DNA of 64,000 bases from the NCBI RefSeq assembly GCF_001548475.1, contig NZ_LRUJ01000011.1, positions 1 to 64,000 on the forward strand, written 5' to 3'. Below are positions 49,601 to 56,881 of this stretch, piece after piece (position 1 is the stretch's first letter; the number at the start of each line of letters is the position of its first letter). The notes under the pieces were generated by a model that was given only the letters and a program-made list of their open reading frames with translations, ran no database searches and was not told the origin of the DNA. Source of the stretch: Bordetella hinzii LMG 13501 (GTDB lineage Bacteria; Pseudomonadota; Gammaproteobacteria; Burkholderiales; Burkholderiaceae_B). Made by a program: the position numbers and the translations under genes.

Positions 49601-49759
49601 GAGGCCGGGTTCGATGCGGGTGATGACGCCTTTATAGATGTTGCCTTTGCGCTGTTCGCGGCCGGCGGTTTCGATATCAAGGTCGATGAGCTTTTGCCCA
49701 TCGACAATTGCGACGCGCAGTTCTTCCTGGTGCGTCGCATTAAACAGCATGCGCTTCAT
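46700..49759 (-). CDS. rne: Ribonuclease E
   Basis: RNase E is the main single-strand endonuclease in mRNA decay and rRNA/tRNA maturation. The 1,019-residue protein has an S1 domain (KGVITRIEPGLEACFVNYG), the 5' sensor region, the DNase I-like catalytic site with magnesium aspartates in LVAVDVNSAR and VIDFIDMEDSKN, the zinc-link CPRC and the small domain. From about residue 560 the chain becomes a charged, disordered scaffold rich in Arg/Asn/Glu and then Ala/Pro/Val/Glu repeats. The catalytic half is well conserved; the C-terminal half is family-variable, and degradosome partners cannot be named from sequence alone. The leader upstream is highly structured. Confidence 0.97.
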   Translation of the reverse strand: MKRMLFNATHQEELRVAIVDGQKLIDLDIETAGREQRKGNIYKGVITRIEPGLEACFVNYGEDRHGFLPFKEVARSYFKDGVDVRSARIQDALREGQELIVQVEKEERGNKGAALTTFISLAGRYLVLMPNNPRGGGVSRRVEGEDRQELRDTMEQLDVPQGMSIIARTAGIGRSVEELQWDLAYLMQLWTAIDGAARDNAAPILIYLESSLVIRAIRDYFSPEIGEILIDTDEIADQATAFMSVVMPDNVQRVKRYRDDIPLFSRFQIEHQIETAYSRTVQLPSGGAVVIDHTEALVAVDVNSARSTRGADIEETALRTNLEAADEVARQLRLRDLGGLIVIDFIDMEDSKNQRAVEQRLRDALHFDRARVQMGKISRFGLMELSRQRLRPALNEGSHITCPRCNGTGVIRDAESSALHVLRLLQEEAMKENTAAVHAQVPVDVATFLLNEKRADIAKMEARLKVNLVLIPNKHLETPHHHIERLRHDDPRLEETKTSFELAEAPATDVTWSPREHEVKARPEALVKGITPAQPAPVSAPAPAAPAKTAEGAGFGGLFKRLINWLSGGGEQAKPADKPAEQAKRSTGGNRNKRAHDGQERRGERHGSDRNRNRRSADGEGLEQRHVRGGRRQDEARGETGRGETPRGEPRAEARNEARAEPRQARNTDAQAPAARPAVPETGDEATPRSGRNRRGRGRRREEGAAETPMSEQETMVAALAETVASALPPAAPEAPAAEVETPETESEAPASAEGQADPERKRRRRRSRRGRRSQEEGVTLDADGQPIETGDDAEEGDTAHGALIPAPAYGVTATSEPVKVEAPEAGQAAADAVANEPVAPAVAAAEPQAPVAEPQAPVAVAAEPVTAAPAVAEPVAAEPAAEPVAAEPVQTEPAQTAAVVAEPAAAVEPAVAAEPAVTEPAAPLAPAAEPVRAEPVQTAPVPPAAVVRPAAAPIVVGDAALNAVVQAAGLTWVQTDPVRHAQSQARSAADQAPVRLGRERKPVAPVSSAPLVQVETRH
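46930..47260 (-). repeat. Ala/Val/Glu/Pro low-complexity repeat in the RNase E C-terminal tail
   Basis: About 110 codons encode short imperfect units such as EPVAAEP, VAEPQAP and AEPAVTEP. The DNA is correspondingly repetitive (recurrent GGCTCGGC and ACGGGTTC-like units) and could expand or contract by slippage. It has no predicted fold. Confidence 0.75.
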
Positions 49760-50041
49760 GAGTGCGGTTCTCCGTTGTCAGGACGCGCCGATATCGGCGC
49801 GTGACCTCGGGTCACTCGGGCTGCGGCTGAAGCAGGCAAGAAGAATGCGGACCGTACCCGGGCGTCGCCCAGGCGTATCCGCCGCGCGTCACGCGGGCAC
49901 GTCGTGCCAGGAGGCACGGGGTTCTGGCAGCAGGGGGGTCAGCTTCACTGATGTGGTTTGACGGAACGGTTGCTGTGAACGTCAGATGCTTCAAAGCACC
50001 TGGTGCGTAATAAATATTCGACGATTCTTGCTGTGCTTCAG
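49760..50041 (-). promoter_or_regulatory. rne 5' leader with tandem hairpins and candidate promoter
   Basis: Next to the start codon are two stacked stems: the palindrome CGCGCCGATATCGGCGCG (49784-49801) and GTGACC/GGTCAC (49801-49815, loop TCG). A third, CGTGCC/GGCACG (49903-49918), and a small GGGC/GCCC (49860-49870) lie further upstream. A possible reverse promoter is CTGAAG (50036-50041), a 17-base spacer and AATATT (50013-50018), giving a leader of roughly 245 nt. In E. coli the long rne leader mediates autoregulation; the same role here is inferred. GCACCTGGTGC (49996-50006) is a further palindrome near the presumed start of transcription. Confidence 0.5.
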
Positions 50042-50283
50042 GCCGCTTGCGGCTGGCAACGGATCTCTGCCAGGAAGGCGGGCACTGCATGCCACACCAC
50101 CGTCCGACAGATCGCGGTTGCGCCGGCGACCAAGTAAACCCAGGAGCTGAACGGAGACAGTACAATGGTGGCCCGCGCATCCGACGGAGACGCGCGAATC
50201 TCTCCGCATCTCAACGCCAGGCAAAACGGTTTCACACCCGCAAGAGCCTCTGTAGTTCAGCCCCGTAAGGCTGTCCCGATTAT
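50042..50283 (+). promoter_or_regulatory. rluC upstream region
   Basis: This non-coding stretch belongs to the 524-base rne-rluC intergenic region. A TACAAT hexamer at 50161-50166 could be a -10 for rluC, but no -35 is recognisable, and the implied leader would be about 115 nt. Nothing else was identified. Confidence 0.3.
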
Positions 50284-51243
50284 ATGCCGCTTTCCGCAAT
50301 GCGCAAACAGACTTCCCCTGCGCCTCCCTCTGTACGTATGGTCGAGGTCGAGGCCGGCCAGGAAGGCCAGCGCCTGGACAATTTCCTGCTGCGCTTGTGC
50401 AAGGGCGTCCCCAAAAGCCATATCTATAAGGCCATCCGGGGCGGTGAAGTCCGCGTTAACAAGGGACGGATTAGCGCCGACTATCGCCTCGCGGTGGGCG
50501 ACGTGGTCCGCGTGCCGCCCTTGCGGCTGCCGGATCCCGGCGTGCCCAGGCCCGTGCCGGCTTCGGAGTTTCCGATCGTCTACGAAGACGACGCCATGCT
50601 GGTGGTGGACAAGCCGGCTGGCGTGGCGGTGCATGGCGGCAGCGGCGTGTCCTTCGGCGTCATCGAGCAGCTTCGCGCCGCCCGGCCCGAGGCCCGCTTC
50701 CTGGAGCTGGTGCACCGGCTGGACCGCGAGACCTCCGGCCTGCTCATGGTCGCCAAGAAGCGCAGCGCCCTGCTTGCCCTGCACGCCATGCTGCGCGAAG
50801 GCAAGGGCGGCAAGCGCTATCTGGCCCTGGTCGAGGGCGATTGGGTCAACGACAGGCAGCATATCCGGCTGGCGCTCAGCAAATGGACAACCCAGAGCGG
50901 CGAGCGCCGGGTCAAGGTCGATCCCGACGGGCAGGCCGCCCACACCATCGTCACGCTCAAGCAGCGCTTTGGAGGCTACAGCCTGGTCGAGGCCGAGCTG
51001 CGCACCGGGCGTACCCACCAGATCCGGGTGCACCTGGCCGCCAGCGGTTTTCCCATCGTCGGTGACGATAAATACGGGACAGATGAGGTGCGGGCCGCTT
51101 TCGCCCGCCGTGGTTTCAACCGCATGTTTCTGCATGCCTATCAATTGACGCTGGACCACCCGCTGACGGGTGAGCGCTTGGACCTGGTGGCGGAATTGCC
51201 CGCCGCCTGCCGCAAGCTGCTGCAGCAACTGGAGACAGCCTGA
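50284..51243 (+). CDS. rluC: 23S rRNA pseudouridine synthase RluC
   Basis: RluC isomerises uridines at 955, 2504 and 2580 of 23S rRNA (E. coli numbering). The 319-residue protein has an N-terminal S4 RNA-binding domain (QRLDNFLLRLCKGVPKSHIYKAIRGGEVRVNKGR) and the RluA/C/D catalytic aspartate in LVHRLDRETSGLLMVAKK, then GRTHQIRVHLA and DDKYG. An ATG five codons inside (50299) is an alternative start. The gene neighbours rne on the opposite strand, as in E. coli. Assignment to RluC rather than RluD follows from this context and the S4 domain. Confidence 0.92.
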   Translation: MPLSAMRKQTSPAPPSVRMVEVEAGQEGQRLDNFLLRLCKGVPKSHIYKAIRGGEVRVNKGRISADYRLAVGDVVRVPPLRLPDPGVPRPVPASEFPIVYEDDAMLVVDKPAGVAVHGGSGVSFGVIEQLRAARPEARFLELVHRLDRETSGLLMVAKKRSALLALHAMLREGKGGKRYLALVEGDWVNDRQHIRLALSKWTTQSGERRVKVDPDGQAAHTIVTLKQRFGGYSLVEAELRTGRTHQIRVHLAASGFPIVGDDKYGTDEVRAAFARRGFNRMFLHAYQLTLDHPLTGERLDLVAELPAACRKLLQQLETA

Positions 51244-51244
51244 C

Positions 51245-51901
51245 ATGTCGTATGCAATGGTGGTGTTCGATTGGGACGGCACCCTCATGGATTCCACCCA
51301 CAGCATCGTGGCGGCCATCCAGGCGGCCGCCCGTGACCTCGAACTGCCGGTCCCGACGGCTTCGGAGGCCAGCTGGGTGATCGGCCTGTCGCTGGAAAGC
51401 GCGCTTAGGCGCGCCGTGCCCCAGCTGACCCCGGCGCTCATGCCGCGCTTTCTGGAGCGTTACCGTATCCATTACCTGCTGCGCGATCCCGAACTGCGCC
51501 TGTTCGAGGGCGTGCGCGAACTGCTCGAAAGCCTGGCGAATCAGAACGTCCGCCTGGCGGTCGCCACCGGCAAAAGCCGGGTCGGACTGAACCGCGTGCT
51601 GGCGGCGACCGGCCTGGGGCCGGTCTTTGATGCCACCCGTACCGCCGACGAGACCTTCAGTAAGCCCCACCCCGAGATGCTGCACCAGCTGATGCGCGAT
51701 CTCGATGTGGACCCGGCGCGCGTTGTCATGGTCGGTGACACCACCCACGATCTGCAGATGGCCCTGAACGCCGGCGTGCATGGCCTGGGCGTGTCCTATG
51801 GTGCTCACAGCCTGGACGAATTGCGGGCTTGCAGCGCCCAGGCCGTCGTGGACAGCGTGCCCGAGATGGCGCAGTGGCTCACGCCGCGGATTGCCGTCTG
51901 A
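51245..51901 (+). CDS. HAD-family hydrolase (subfamily IA, phosphoglycolate phosphatase-like)
   Basis: The 218-residue protein starts MSYAMVVFDWDGTLMDST, the HAD motif I with nucleophile Asp9 and general acid Asp11. Motif II is in AVATGKSRVG, motif III is the lysine in FSKPHPEML, and motif IV is GDTTHDLQMA. It dephosphorylates a small metabolite; phosphoglycolate is a common annotation, but the substrate cannot be told. The ATG is one base after the rluC stop, so the two are likely co-transcribed. Confidence 0.9.
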   Translation: MSYAMVVFDWDGTLMDSTHSIVAAIQAAARDLELPVPTASEASWVIGLSLESALRRAVPQLTPALMPRFLERYRIHYLLRDPELRLFEGVRELLESLANQNVRLAVATGKSRVGLNRVLAATGLGPVFDATRTADETFSKPHPEMLHQLMRDLDVDPARVVMVGDTTHDLQMALNAGVHGLGVSYGAHSLDELRACSAQAVVDSVPEMAQWLTPRIAV

Positions 51902-52019
51902 GCCTGCGGCGGGGCAATATCGGACCCGGCAATCGGCCAGTGCGGGGAATTTCCACGGCTCGCGGTACGTCTACATCACATAGCGCATCGCGGGCCAGGC
52001 CCGCCCACCGGAGATTTCC

Positions 52020-52979
52020 ATGCTGATCCGCAAATCCTCGCCCATCCTGCCCTCCGAGATCACGCCCGAGGCGGTCTGGCGTTCGCGCCGTGAGTGGATG
52101 GTTCGCAGCGCTGCCGCGGCGGCGGCCCTGGGCATGGCCGGGTGGGCGCAGCGCCGCGCCTGGGCCGAAGAGGGCGCTTTGCCCGGCAAGCCCGTCCCCC
52201 AATTTGGAGTCGCCGACAAGCAGACCGCGTTCAAGGACGTCACGTCGTACAACAACTACTACGAGTTCGGCCTGGACAAGGGCGATCCGCAACGCGCCGC
52301 CGGGGCCCTCAAGACCCGGCCCTGGACCGTCAGCGTCGAGGGCGAGGCGGGCAAGCCGCGCAGCTTCGATATCGACGAGCTGCTCAAGCTTGCGCCCATG
52401 GAAGAACGGGTATATCGGCTGCGCTGCGTCGAGGGCTGGTCCATGGTGATCCCCTGGGTGGGCTATTCGCTGTCCAACCTGCTCAAGCAGGTCGACCCCA
52501 CCGGCAATGCCAAGTATGTCGAGTTCACCACGGTGGCGCAGCGCGAAACCATGCCAGGCCTGAATTACCCGGTCCTGGACTGGCCCTATACCGAAGCCTT
52601 GCGCATGGACGAGGCCATGCACCCCTTGACCATGCTGGTCTTCGGCCTCTATGGCAAGTTGCTGCCCAACCAGAATGGCGCGCCCTTGCGGCTGGCCGTG
52701 CCCTGGAAATACGGCTTCAAGTCGGCCAAATCCCTGGTGCGCATCCGGTTGCTGGAGCAGGCGCCGCGCAGCAGCTGGATGAAGGCCGCGCCTCAAGAGT
52801 ACGGTTTTTACGCCAACGTCAATCCGCAGGTGCCGCATCCGCGCTGGAGCCAGGCGACCGAGCGCCGCATCGGCGAAGACGGCATTTTCAGTCCCAAGCG
52901 CCCGACGCTGATGTTCAATGGCTATGCCGACCAGGTGGCCTCGCTCTACCAGGGCCTGGACCTGAAGCAGAACTACTGA
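52020..52979 (+). CDS. msrP: Protein-methionine-sulfoxide reductase catalytic subunit MsrP
   Basis: MsrP (YedY) repairs oxidised methionine in periplasmic proteins with a molybdenum cofactor. The 319-residue precursor has a twin-arginine signal ([10 protein letters not shown], then Ala-rich) and the molybdopterin-binding core: [12 protein letters not shown], the Mo ligand Cys136 in [15 protein letters not shown], and [18 protein letters not shown] ribosome binding site lies six bases upstream. It is followed by its membrane partner MsrQ after 10 bases. Confidence 0.95.
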   Translation: MLIRKSSPILPSEITPEAVWRSRREWMVRSAAAAAALGMAGWAQRRAWAEEGALPGKPVPQFGVADKQTAFKDVTSYNNYYEFGLDKGDPQRAAGALKTRPWTVSVEGEAGKPRSFDIDELLKLAPMEERVYRLRCVEGWSMVIPWVGYSLSNLLKQVDPTGNAKYVEFTTVAQRETMPGLNYPVLDWPYTEALRMDEAMHPLTMLVFGLYGKLLPNQNGAPLRLAVPWKYGFKSAKSLVRIRLLEQAPRSSWMKAAPQEYGFYANVNPQVPHPRWSQATERRIGEDGIFSPKRPTLMFNGYADQVASLYQGLDLKQNY

Positions 52980-52989
52980 GGGGGCTCGC

Positions 52990-53625
52990 ATGGGGCAGAC
53001 ATCGATCCGCTGGGTCGGACGGGCCAAGCCCTTGCTGTTCCTCCTGGGGCTGGCGCCGGCCGCCCGCTGGGTCTGGCTGGGCCTGCATGACGGCCTGACG
53101 GCCAATCCCGTGGAGTTCCTGACCCGTTCCTCGGGGACCTGGGCGCTGGTCTGCCTGTTGGTCACGCTCGCTATTACTCCCTTGCGCCGCTTGTTCCAGC
53201 TGCCGGCGCTGCTGCGCGTGCGCCGCATGTGCGGGCTGTTCGCGTTTTTCTATGGGACGTTGCACTTCATGGCCTGGGTATGGTGGGACAGGGGCCTGGA
53301 GCTGGCCTCCATGCTGCGCGACCTCGGCGAGCGGCCCTTCATCCTTGCCGGCTTCACTGCCTTTGTGCTCATGACGGCGCTGGCCCTGACATCCACCCAG
53401 TGGGCCATGCGCCGGCTGGGACGGCGCTGGCAGCAACTGCACCGGGCGGTCTACCTCATCGGCCTGCTCGCCATCCTGCATTTCTGGTGGCACAAGGCCG
53501 GCAAGAACGGCCTGCGCGAGCCGCTGATCTATGGCGGCGTGCTGCTCCTGCTGCTGGGATGGCGTGTGGCGGCTTGGCTGTCCCGCCGCCGCGGGGTCAA
53601 GGCCGGGCCTGCATCGATTGCATGA
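52990..53625 (+). CDS. msrQ: Heme-binding membrane subunit MsrQ
   Basis: MsrQ (YedZ) feeds electrons from the quinone pool to MsrP. Its 211 residues include about six membrane helices and the conserved histidines of the ferric reductase-like domain (FYGTLHFMAW, QLHRAVYLIGLLAILHFWWH). Its last 29 bases overlap the 3' end of the convergent amidase gene. Confidence 0.94.
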   Translation: MGQTSIRWVGRAKPLLFLLGLAPAARWVWLGLHDGLTANPVEFLTRSSGTWALVCLLVTLAITPLRRLFQLPALLRVRRMCGLFAFFYGTLHFMAWVWWDRGLELASMLRDLGERPFILAGFTAFVLMTALALTSTQWAMRRLGRRWQQLHRAVYLIGLLAILHFWWHKAGKNGLREPLIYGGVLLLLLGWRVAAWLSRRRGVKAGPASIA

Positions 53626-54376
53626 TGGCCGCGGTTTCCGCATCGGGCTCGCCATCGTGGCGCGCCGGCCGGTAGTGCATCTGGAAGGCTGCCAGCACAT
53701 TGCGGGTGGCGCGGTCCAACTGCCCGTGGCGCGGTGTCTCGTAGCCCAGGCGGGCCAGTTCCGCCTGGAACCACGCCACATCGGGCAACCCCTCGGTTTG
53801 CAGCCGCAGCATCCGGCCGGCCGCGGCGGTCTCGTCATACCAGCGCCCGATGCCGGCCTGGGCCAGCGTCCGCCACGGGAATTCGGGGCCGGGGTCGAGC
53901 TTGCGCTGTGGGGCGATGTCGCTGTGGCCCACGATATTCTCGGGTCGGATGCCGTGGCGCTCTGCGATGTCGCGCAATAGATGCGTCAGGGCCGTGATCT
54001 GCGCCGGCGCGTAGGGCGCGTAGCGCTTGCTGCCATCCGGCTGGTCCTGCCAACCCGCGTTGACGATTTCGATGCCGATGGCGGTGAAGTTCAGCGAGCT
54101 CTGTCCGAACCACCAGCTGGTGCCGGCGTGCCAGGCGGCGCGGTTTTCATCCACCAGCTGATATACCCGGGTGTCGGCGCGGGCGCTGATGAGATAGTGC
54201 GCGCTGACCTCGCCGCGCGAGAGCAGGCGCAGCGATTCCGCGTCATCGGCCGAGGTGTAGTGGACCACGATGTAGCGCACCCGGCTGCCCTGGCTGGCGG
54301 CGGTGATGGAGCGGTCCACCCCGGCCGCGCATCCGGCCAGCGCGGCACAAGCGAGCAAGAGCCAGGCCCGGCGCAT
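53597..54376 (-). CDS. N-acetylmuramoyl-L-alanine amidase, AmiD-like lipoprotein
   Basis: This 259-residue protein has a lipoprotein signal (LLLACAALAGC lipobox, Cys16) and an AmpD/Amidase_2 domain. Zinc ligands fit the histidine in YIVVHYTSADD, and the HSDIAPQRKLDPGPEFPW histidine/aspartate pair. The NFTAIGIEIVNAGW segment is also typical, and a C-terminal putative peptidoglycan-binding region (LPDVAWFQAELARLGY, LAAFQMHYRP) follows. It cleaves the bond between MurNAc and the peptide in wall turnover, probably anchored to the outer membrane. It overlaps msrQ at its 3' end. Confidence 0.9.
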   Translation of the reverse strand: MRRAWLLLACAALAGCAAGVDRSITAASQGSRVRYIVVHYTSADDAESLRLLSRGEVSAHYLISARADTRVYQLVDENRAAWHAGTSWWFGQSSLNFTAIGIEIVNAGWQDQPDGSKRYAPYAPAQITALTHLLRDIAERHGIRPENIVGHSDIAPQRKLDPGPEFPWRTLAQAGIGRWYDETAAAGRMLRLQTEGLPDVAWFQAELARLGYETPRHGQLDRATRNVLAAFQMHYRPARHDGEPDAETAAIMQSMQARP

Positions 54377-54379
54377 GGC

Positions 54380-55090
54380 TCAGCGCGCCAGGAAAAGAAA
54401 CAGGGTGGGCTGTTTGTCCAGGTCGGGCGGCGCCTCCTGCTTCCATTGGGCCACCGTGCGGGTCTTGATCCACTCGCGGTCGGTGGACAGCGACCGGGCC
54501 ACGCATAGACGGGTATCGCCGCGCAACGCGGCCAGCAGCGTGCCGAACATCGCCATATTGCGATAGGGGGTCTCGATCAGCATCTGGGTCTGGTCGTGGC
54601 GGGCGGAATGCTGCTCCCAGGCGCGCAATTGCTTGGCGCGCTCGGCCGGCTCCACGGGCGCGTAGCCATGAAAGGCGAAGCGCTGGCCGTCCAGGCCGCT
54701 GGCCATCAGGCCCAGCAGGAGGGAAGAGGGGCCCACCCAGGGCTTGACGGCATACCCCAGCCGATGGGCCGCGGCGGCCACCTTGGCGCCGGGATCGGCG
54801 ACGGCCGGGCAGCCCGCCTCGGAAACGAGGCCGATCTCCCCGCCCGTCTTGATGGGGGCCAACCAGGCTTCGATCTGGTGGTCGTCGGCCTGCTCGTTGA
54901 GCGTGTGGATGGTGATTTCCTGCAGCGGGCGCTCGGTGCCGACCTGCTTCAGGAAGGCGCGCGCCGTCTTGGCGTTTTCGGCGATGTAGCAATCCAGCCG
55001 CCCGGCCAGCGCGCGGACGTCGGCCGGCAGCCAGCGCTCAAGCGGCGATTCGCCCAGGCTCACGGGGATCAGGTGCAGTGCGCCGCTCAT
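54380..55090 (-). CDS. RsmI-like SAM-dependent methyltransferase (tetrapyrrole methylase family)
   Basis: This is a 236-residue protein of the COG0313 type. It has LHLIPVSLGESPLERWLP at the N-terminus, IAENAKTARAFLK where RsmI has EDTR, GEIGLVSEAGCPAVADPGAKVAAAAHRLG and ETPYRNMAMFGTLLAAL. These match the class III methylase fold, yet it is shorter and more diverged than true RsmI (about 280 residues), so its target is probably not proven to be C1402 of 16S rRNA. It overlaps the Maf gene by four bases (55087-55090). Confidence 0.85.
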   Translation of the reverse strand: MSGALHLIPVSLGESPLERWLPADVRALAGRLDCYIAENAKTARAFLKQVGTERPLQEITIHTLNEQADDHQIEAWLAPIKTGGEIGLVSEAGCPAVADPGAKVAAAAHRLGYAVKPWVGPSSLLLGLMASGLDGQRFAFHGYAPVEPAERAKQLRAWEQHSARHDQTQMLIETPYRNMAMFGTLLAALRGDTRLCVARSLSTDREWIKTRTVAQWKQEAPPDLDKQPTLFLFLAR

Positions 55091-55680
55091 GCGGCCTCTC
55101 CCAGCGGAGGCAGGCCGAAGCGGGTCAGCAGCCCCGTCAGGGCGATCAGCGGCAAGCCGATGATGGCCGTGGGGTCATCGCTTTGCATGCTTTCCATGAG
55201 CGCGATGCCCAGGCTTTCGGCTTTGGCGCTGCCTGCGGTATCGTAGGGTTCTTCGGCGCGCAGGTAGGCATCGATGGCCGCGTCCGTCAGTTTGCGGAAC
55301 TTGCAGTACGTGACGATGTCAGTCTGTTCGGTGCGCTGCCCGTCCGTGACGGCGAGCGCGCTGTGGAACTCAACCATCCGTCCCGATAATTGCCGCAGCT
55401 GGGCCTGGGCCCGGGCGAAGTCACCCGGCTTGCCTATGGGCTGGCCATCGACCGTGGCAACCTGGTCGGAGCCGATGACCACGCAGCCGGGGTGTTGAGC
55501 GGCCACGGCCATGGCCTTGGCGACGGACAGGCGCAGCGCCAGCGCGGCCGGCGCCTCGCCCGGGTGTGGTGTTTCGTCCACATCGGGCGAAATGCTCTCG
55601 AAGGGCAGGCGAAGGCGTTCGAGCATGGCGCGCCGATAGCGCGAGCTGGAAGCAAGAATGAGACGTGGGGATTGGGGCAT
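55087..55680 (-). CDS. Maf/YceF-type nucleotide pyrophosphatase
   Basis: This 197-residue house-cleaning pyrophosphatase has the Maf motif LILASSSRYRRAMLERLRLPFE, then SPDVDETPHPGE and the catalytic acid region VIGSDQVATVDGQPIGKP, and IGLPLIALTGLL at the C-terminus. YceF members hydrolyse 7-methyl-GTP. The yceF-like gene lies next to yceD-rpmF-plsX on the opposite strand, as in E. coli, which favours YceF over the Maf/YhdE group. Confidence 0.9.
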   Translation of the reverse strand: MPQSPRLILASSSRYRRAMLERLRLPFESISPDVDETPHPGEAPAALALRLSVAKAMAVAAQHPGCVVIGSDQVATVDGQPIGKPGDFARAQAQLRQLSGRMVEFHSALAVTDGQRTEQTDIVTYCKFRKLTDAAIDAYLRAEEPYDTAGSAKAESLGIALMESMQSDDPTAIIGLPLIALTGLLTRFGLPPLGEAA

Positions 55681-55687
55681 GCGATAT

Positions 55688-55717
55688 TTGACGGTGATCT
55701 CTAAGCCACGGTATTAT
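55688..55717 (+). promoter_or_regulatory. Sigma70-type promoter for yceD-rpmF-plsX-fab
   Basis: TTGACG (55688-55693) and TATTAT (55712-55717) are separated by 18 bases. Five of six -35 and five of six -10 positions match the consensus. Transcription would start near 55724, giving an untranslated leader of about 215 nt before yceD. It is the best promoter match in the window. Confidence 0.65.
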
Positions 55718-55723
55718 CTAACG

Positions 55724-55940
55724 TTTTGCGGCGATTTTGCTGCGTATTGATGAATTGCCTAGCTGCATTACCCTGCCGGATCTTGTGCCGGGGATGCCCT
55801 GGGGCGGTCGGGAACACCTTGAGGGTTCAGGGAGTTTCACCGGTCGTTTCCGGGGGGGTATTGAAGGATTTTGCGGCGTTCGTGGTCTTTGTGGCCATGG
55901 CGGGGGCAAGCATCACCGTACCTGAAGTCGCTGAGAAATT
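55724..55940 (+). other. Long leader before yceD, content unexplained
   Basis: The 217 bases hold no recognisable riboswitch, and neither strand carries a protein I recognise. A short open frame from the ATG at 55750 (68 codons, MNCLAALPCRILC, ending at 55956) overlaps the yceD start by 16 bases and has no ribosome binding site. It could be a leader peptide or chance. Confidence 0.3.
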
Positions 55941-56588
55941 ATGGTCGATCCTGTAGACAAGGCGGTAGTGAAGACGTCGGCTGGCAATGCCGTCATCGTG
56001 GATGCGTATGCCATGGCCCGGCAGGGCCAGCAGGTATCCGGCGAGGTCGCGCTGGTGCGTCTTGCGCGCTTCATGGAAGGCCTGCCCGAGCAGGCCGCCG
56101 GTGAGGCGGGCCTGGCCCGGTGGGCCGCAGCCGGCGAGATCGGCAAGGGCACGGGCAAGACGGGCGGCGTCATCGCCGGCCAGCCCCTGCTGCGCTTGCA
56201 CATCAAGGCCGATCCGGTCTTGATCTGCCAGCGTTGCAACGCGCCTTTCGTCCATCCGGTGGATGCCACCGTGGTGCTGCAGCTGGTTGAGTCGGAAGAC
56301 GATCTGGACGACGAACTGGCCGATCTGCAGGACGCCCAGGAAGCAGGTTTGGATTTTGCGGCCGACGTGCCTGAAAAGGTCGTGGGTTCGCATCGTTTCG
56401 ATCTATTGGCCCAGATCGAGGATGAGCTCATCTTGAGCATTCCGTATGTGCCTCGCCATGACGTCTGCCCGGAACCCTCCGGACAGGCAGCGGGGAAAAA
56501 GGCCGGTTCGGATGATGCATCGCAGGCATCCGAAGTCAAGCGTCCATCGCCGTTCGCGGTGCTGGAACAACTGAAGCGCAAGAATTGA
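55941..56588 (+). CDS. yceD: YceD (DUF177) family protein
   Basis: This is a 215-residue protein of the YceD family, which precedes rpmF in most bacteria and affects 23S rRNA accumulation. The core has [34 protein letters not shown], with the CxxC pair, an acidic ESEDDLDDE stretch, and [23 protein letters not shown] (the partner cysteine). The C-terminal part is a charged tail. No good ribosome binding site precedes the ATG, and the flanking promoter and leader suggest regulated translation. Molecular function is not established. Confidence 0.88.
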   Translation: MVDPVDKAVVKTSAGNAVIVDAYAMARQGQQVSGEVALVRLARFMEGLPEQAAGEAGLARWAAAGEIGKGTGKTGGVIAGQPLLRLHIKADPVLICQRCNAPFVHPVDATVVLQLVESEDDLDDELADLQDAQEAGLDFAADVPEKVVGSHRFDLLAQIEDELILSIPYVPRHDVCPEPSGQAAGKKAGSDDASQASEVKRPSPFAVLEQLKRKN

Positions 56589-56611
56589 AATCAACTCGGG
56601 CTGCATTCGCG

Positions 56612-56617
56612 TACAAT
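56612..56617 (+). promoter_or_regulatory. Possible internal promoter before rpmF
   Basis: TACAAT at 56612-56617 is a fair -10, but TTGAAA (56585-56590) lies 21 bases upstream, outside the usual 16-18 range. An internal promoter for the ribosomal protein gene would make sense. Weak support. Confidence 0.3.
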
Positions 56618-56640
56618 GCGGCCCGTTTCTAGGAGTCATC

Positions 56641-56823
56641 ATGGCTGTTCAACAAAACAAGAAGTCCCCGTCCAAGCGCGGCATGCACCGCTCGCACGAT
56701 TTTCTGGTGAACCCGCCGACGGCCATCGAGCCCAACACGGGCGAAACGCATCTGCGTCACCACATCAGCCCCAACGGCTTCTACCGCGGTCGCAAGATCC
56801 TGAAGACCAAGGCTGACGAATAA
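56641..56823 (+). CDS. rpmF: Large ribosomal subunit protein bL32
   Basis: This is the 60-residue ribosomal protein bL32: [20 protein letters not shown] is its classic opening, and the rest ([22 protein letters not shown]) fits the family. A strong AGGAG lies six bases before the ATG. It has no zinc CxxC pair, so it is the zinc-free (C-) form. It precedes plsX, coupling ribosome and lipid gene expression as in other bacteria. Confidence 0.98.
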   Translation: MAVQQNKKSPSKRGMHRSHDFLVNPPTAIEPNTGETHLRHHISPNGFYRGRKILKTKADE

Positions 56824-56881
56824 GGCCTGTCGGCCGAACTCGTAACCCGGACCGTTTCGGCTGATTGCTGACCTGGCACCC

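Noticed and set aside
46685-49804. Open frame of over 1,000 codons antisense to rne, rich in Gly/His/Leu/Ala
   Set aside because: It mirrors the codon bias of rne in high-GC DNA, shows no domain and overlaps a certain gene completely.
55726-55956. Short frames in the yceD leader as protein-coding genes
   Set aside because: No ribosome binding site or recognisable similarity, and the frames overlap the yceD start; kept only as a possible leader peptide.
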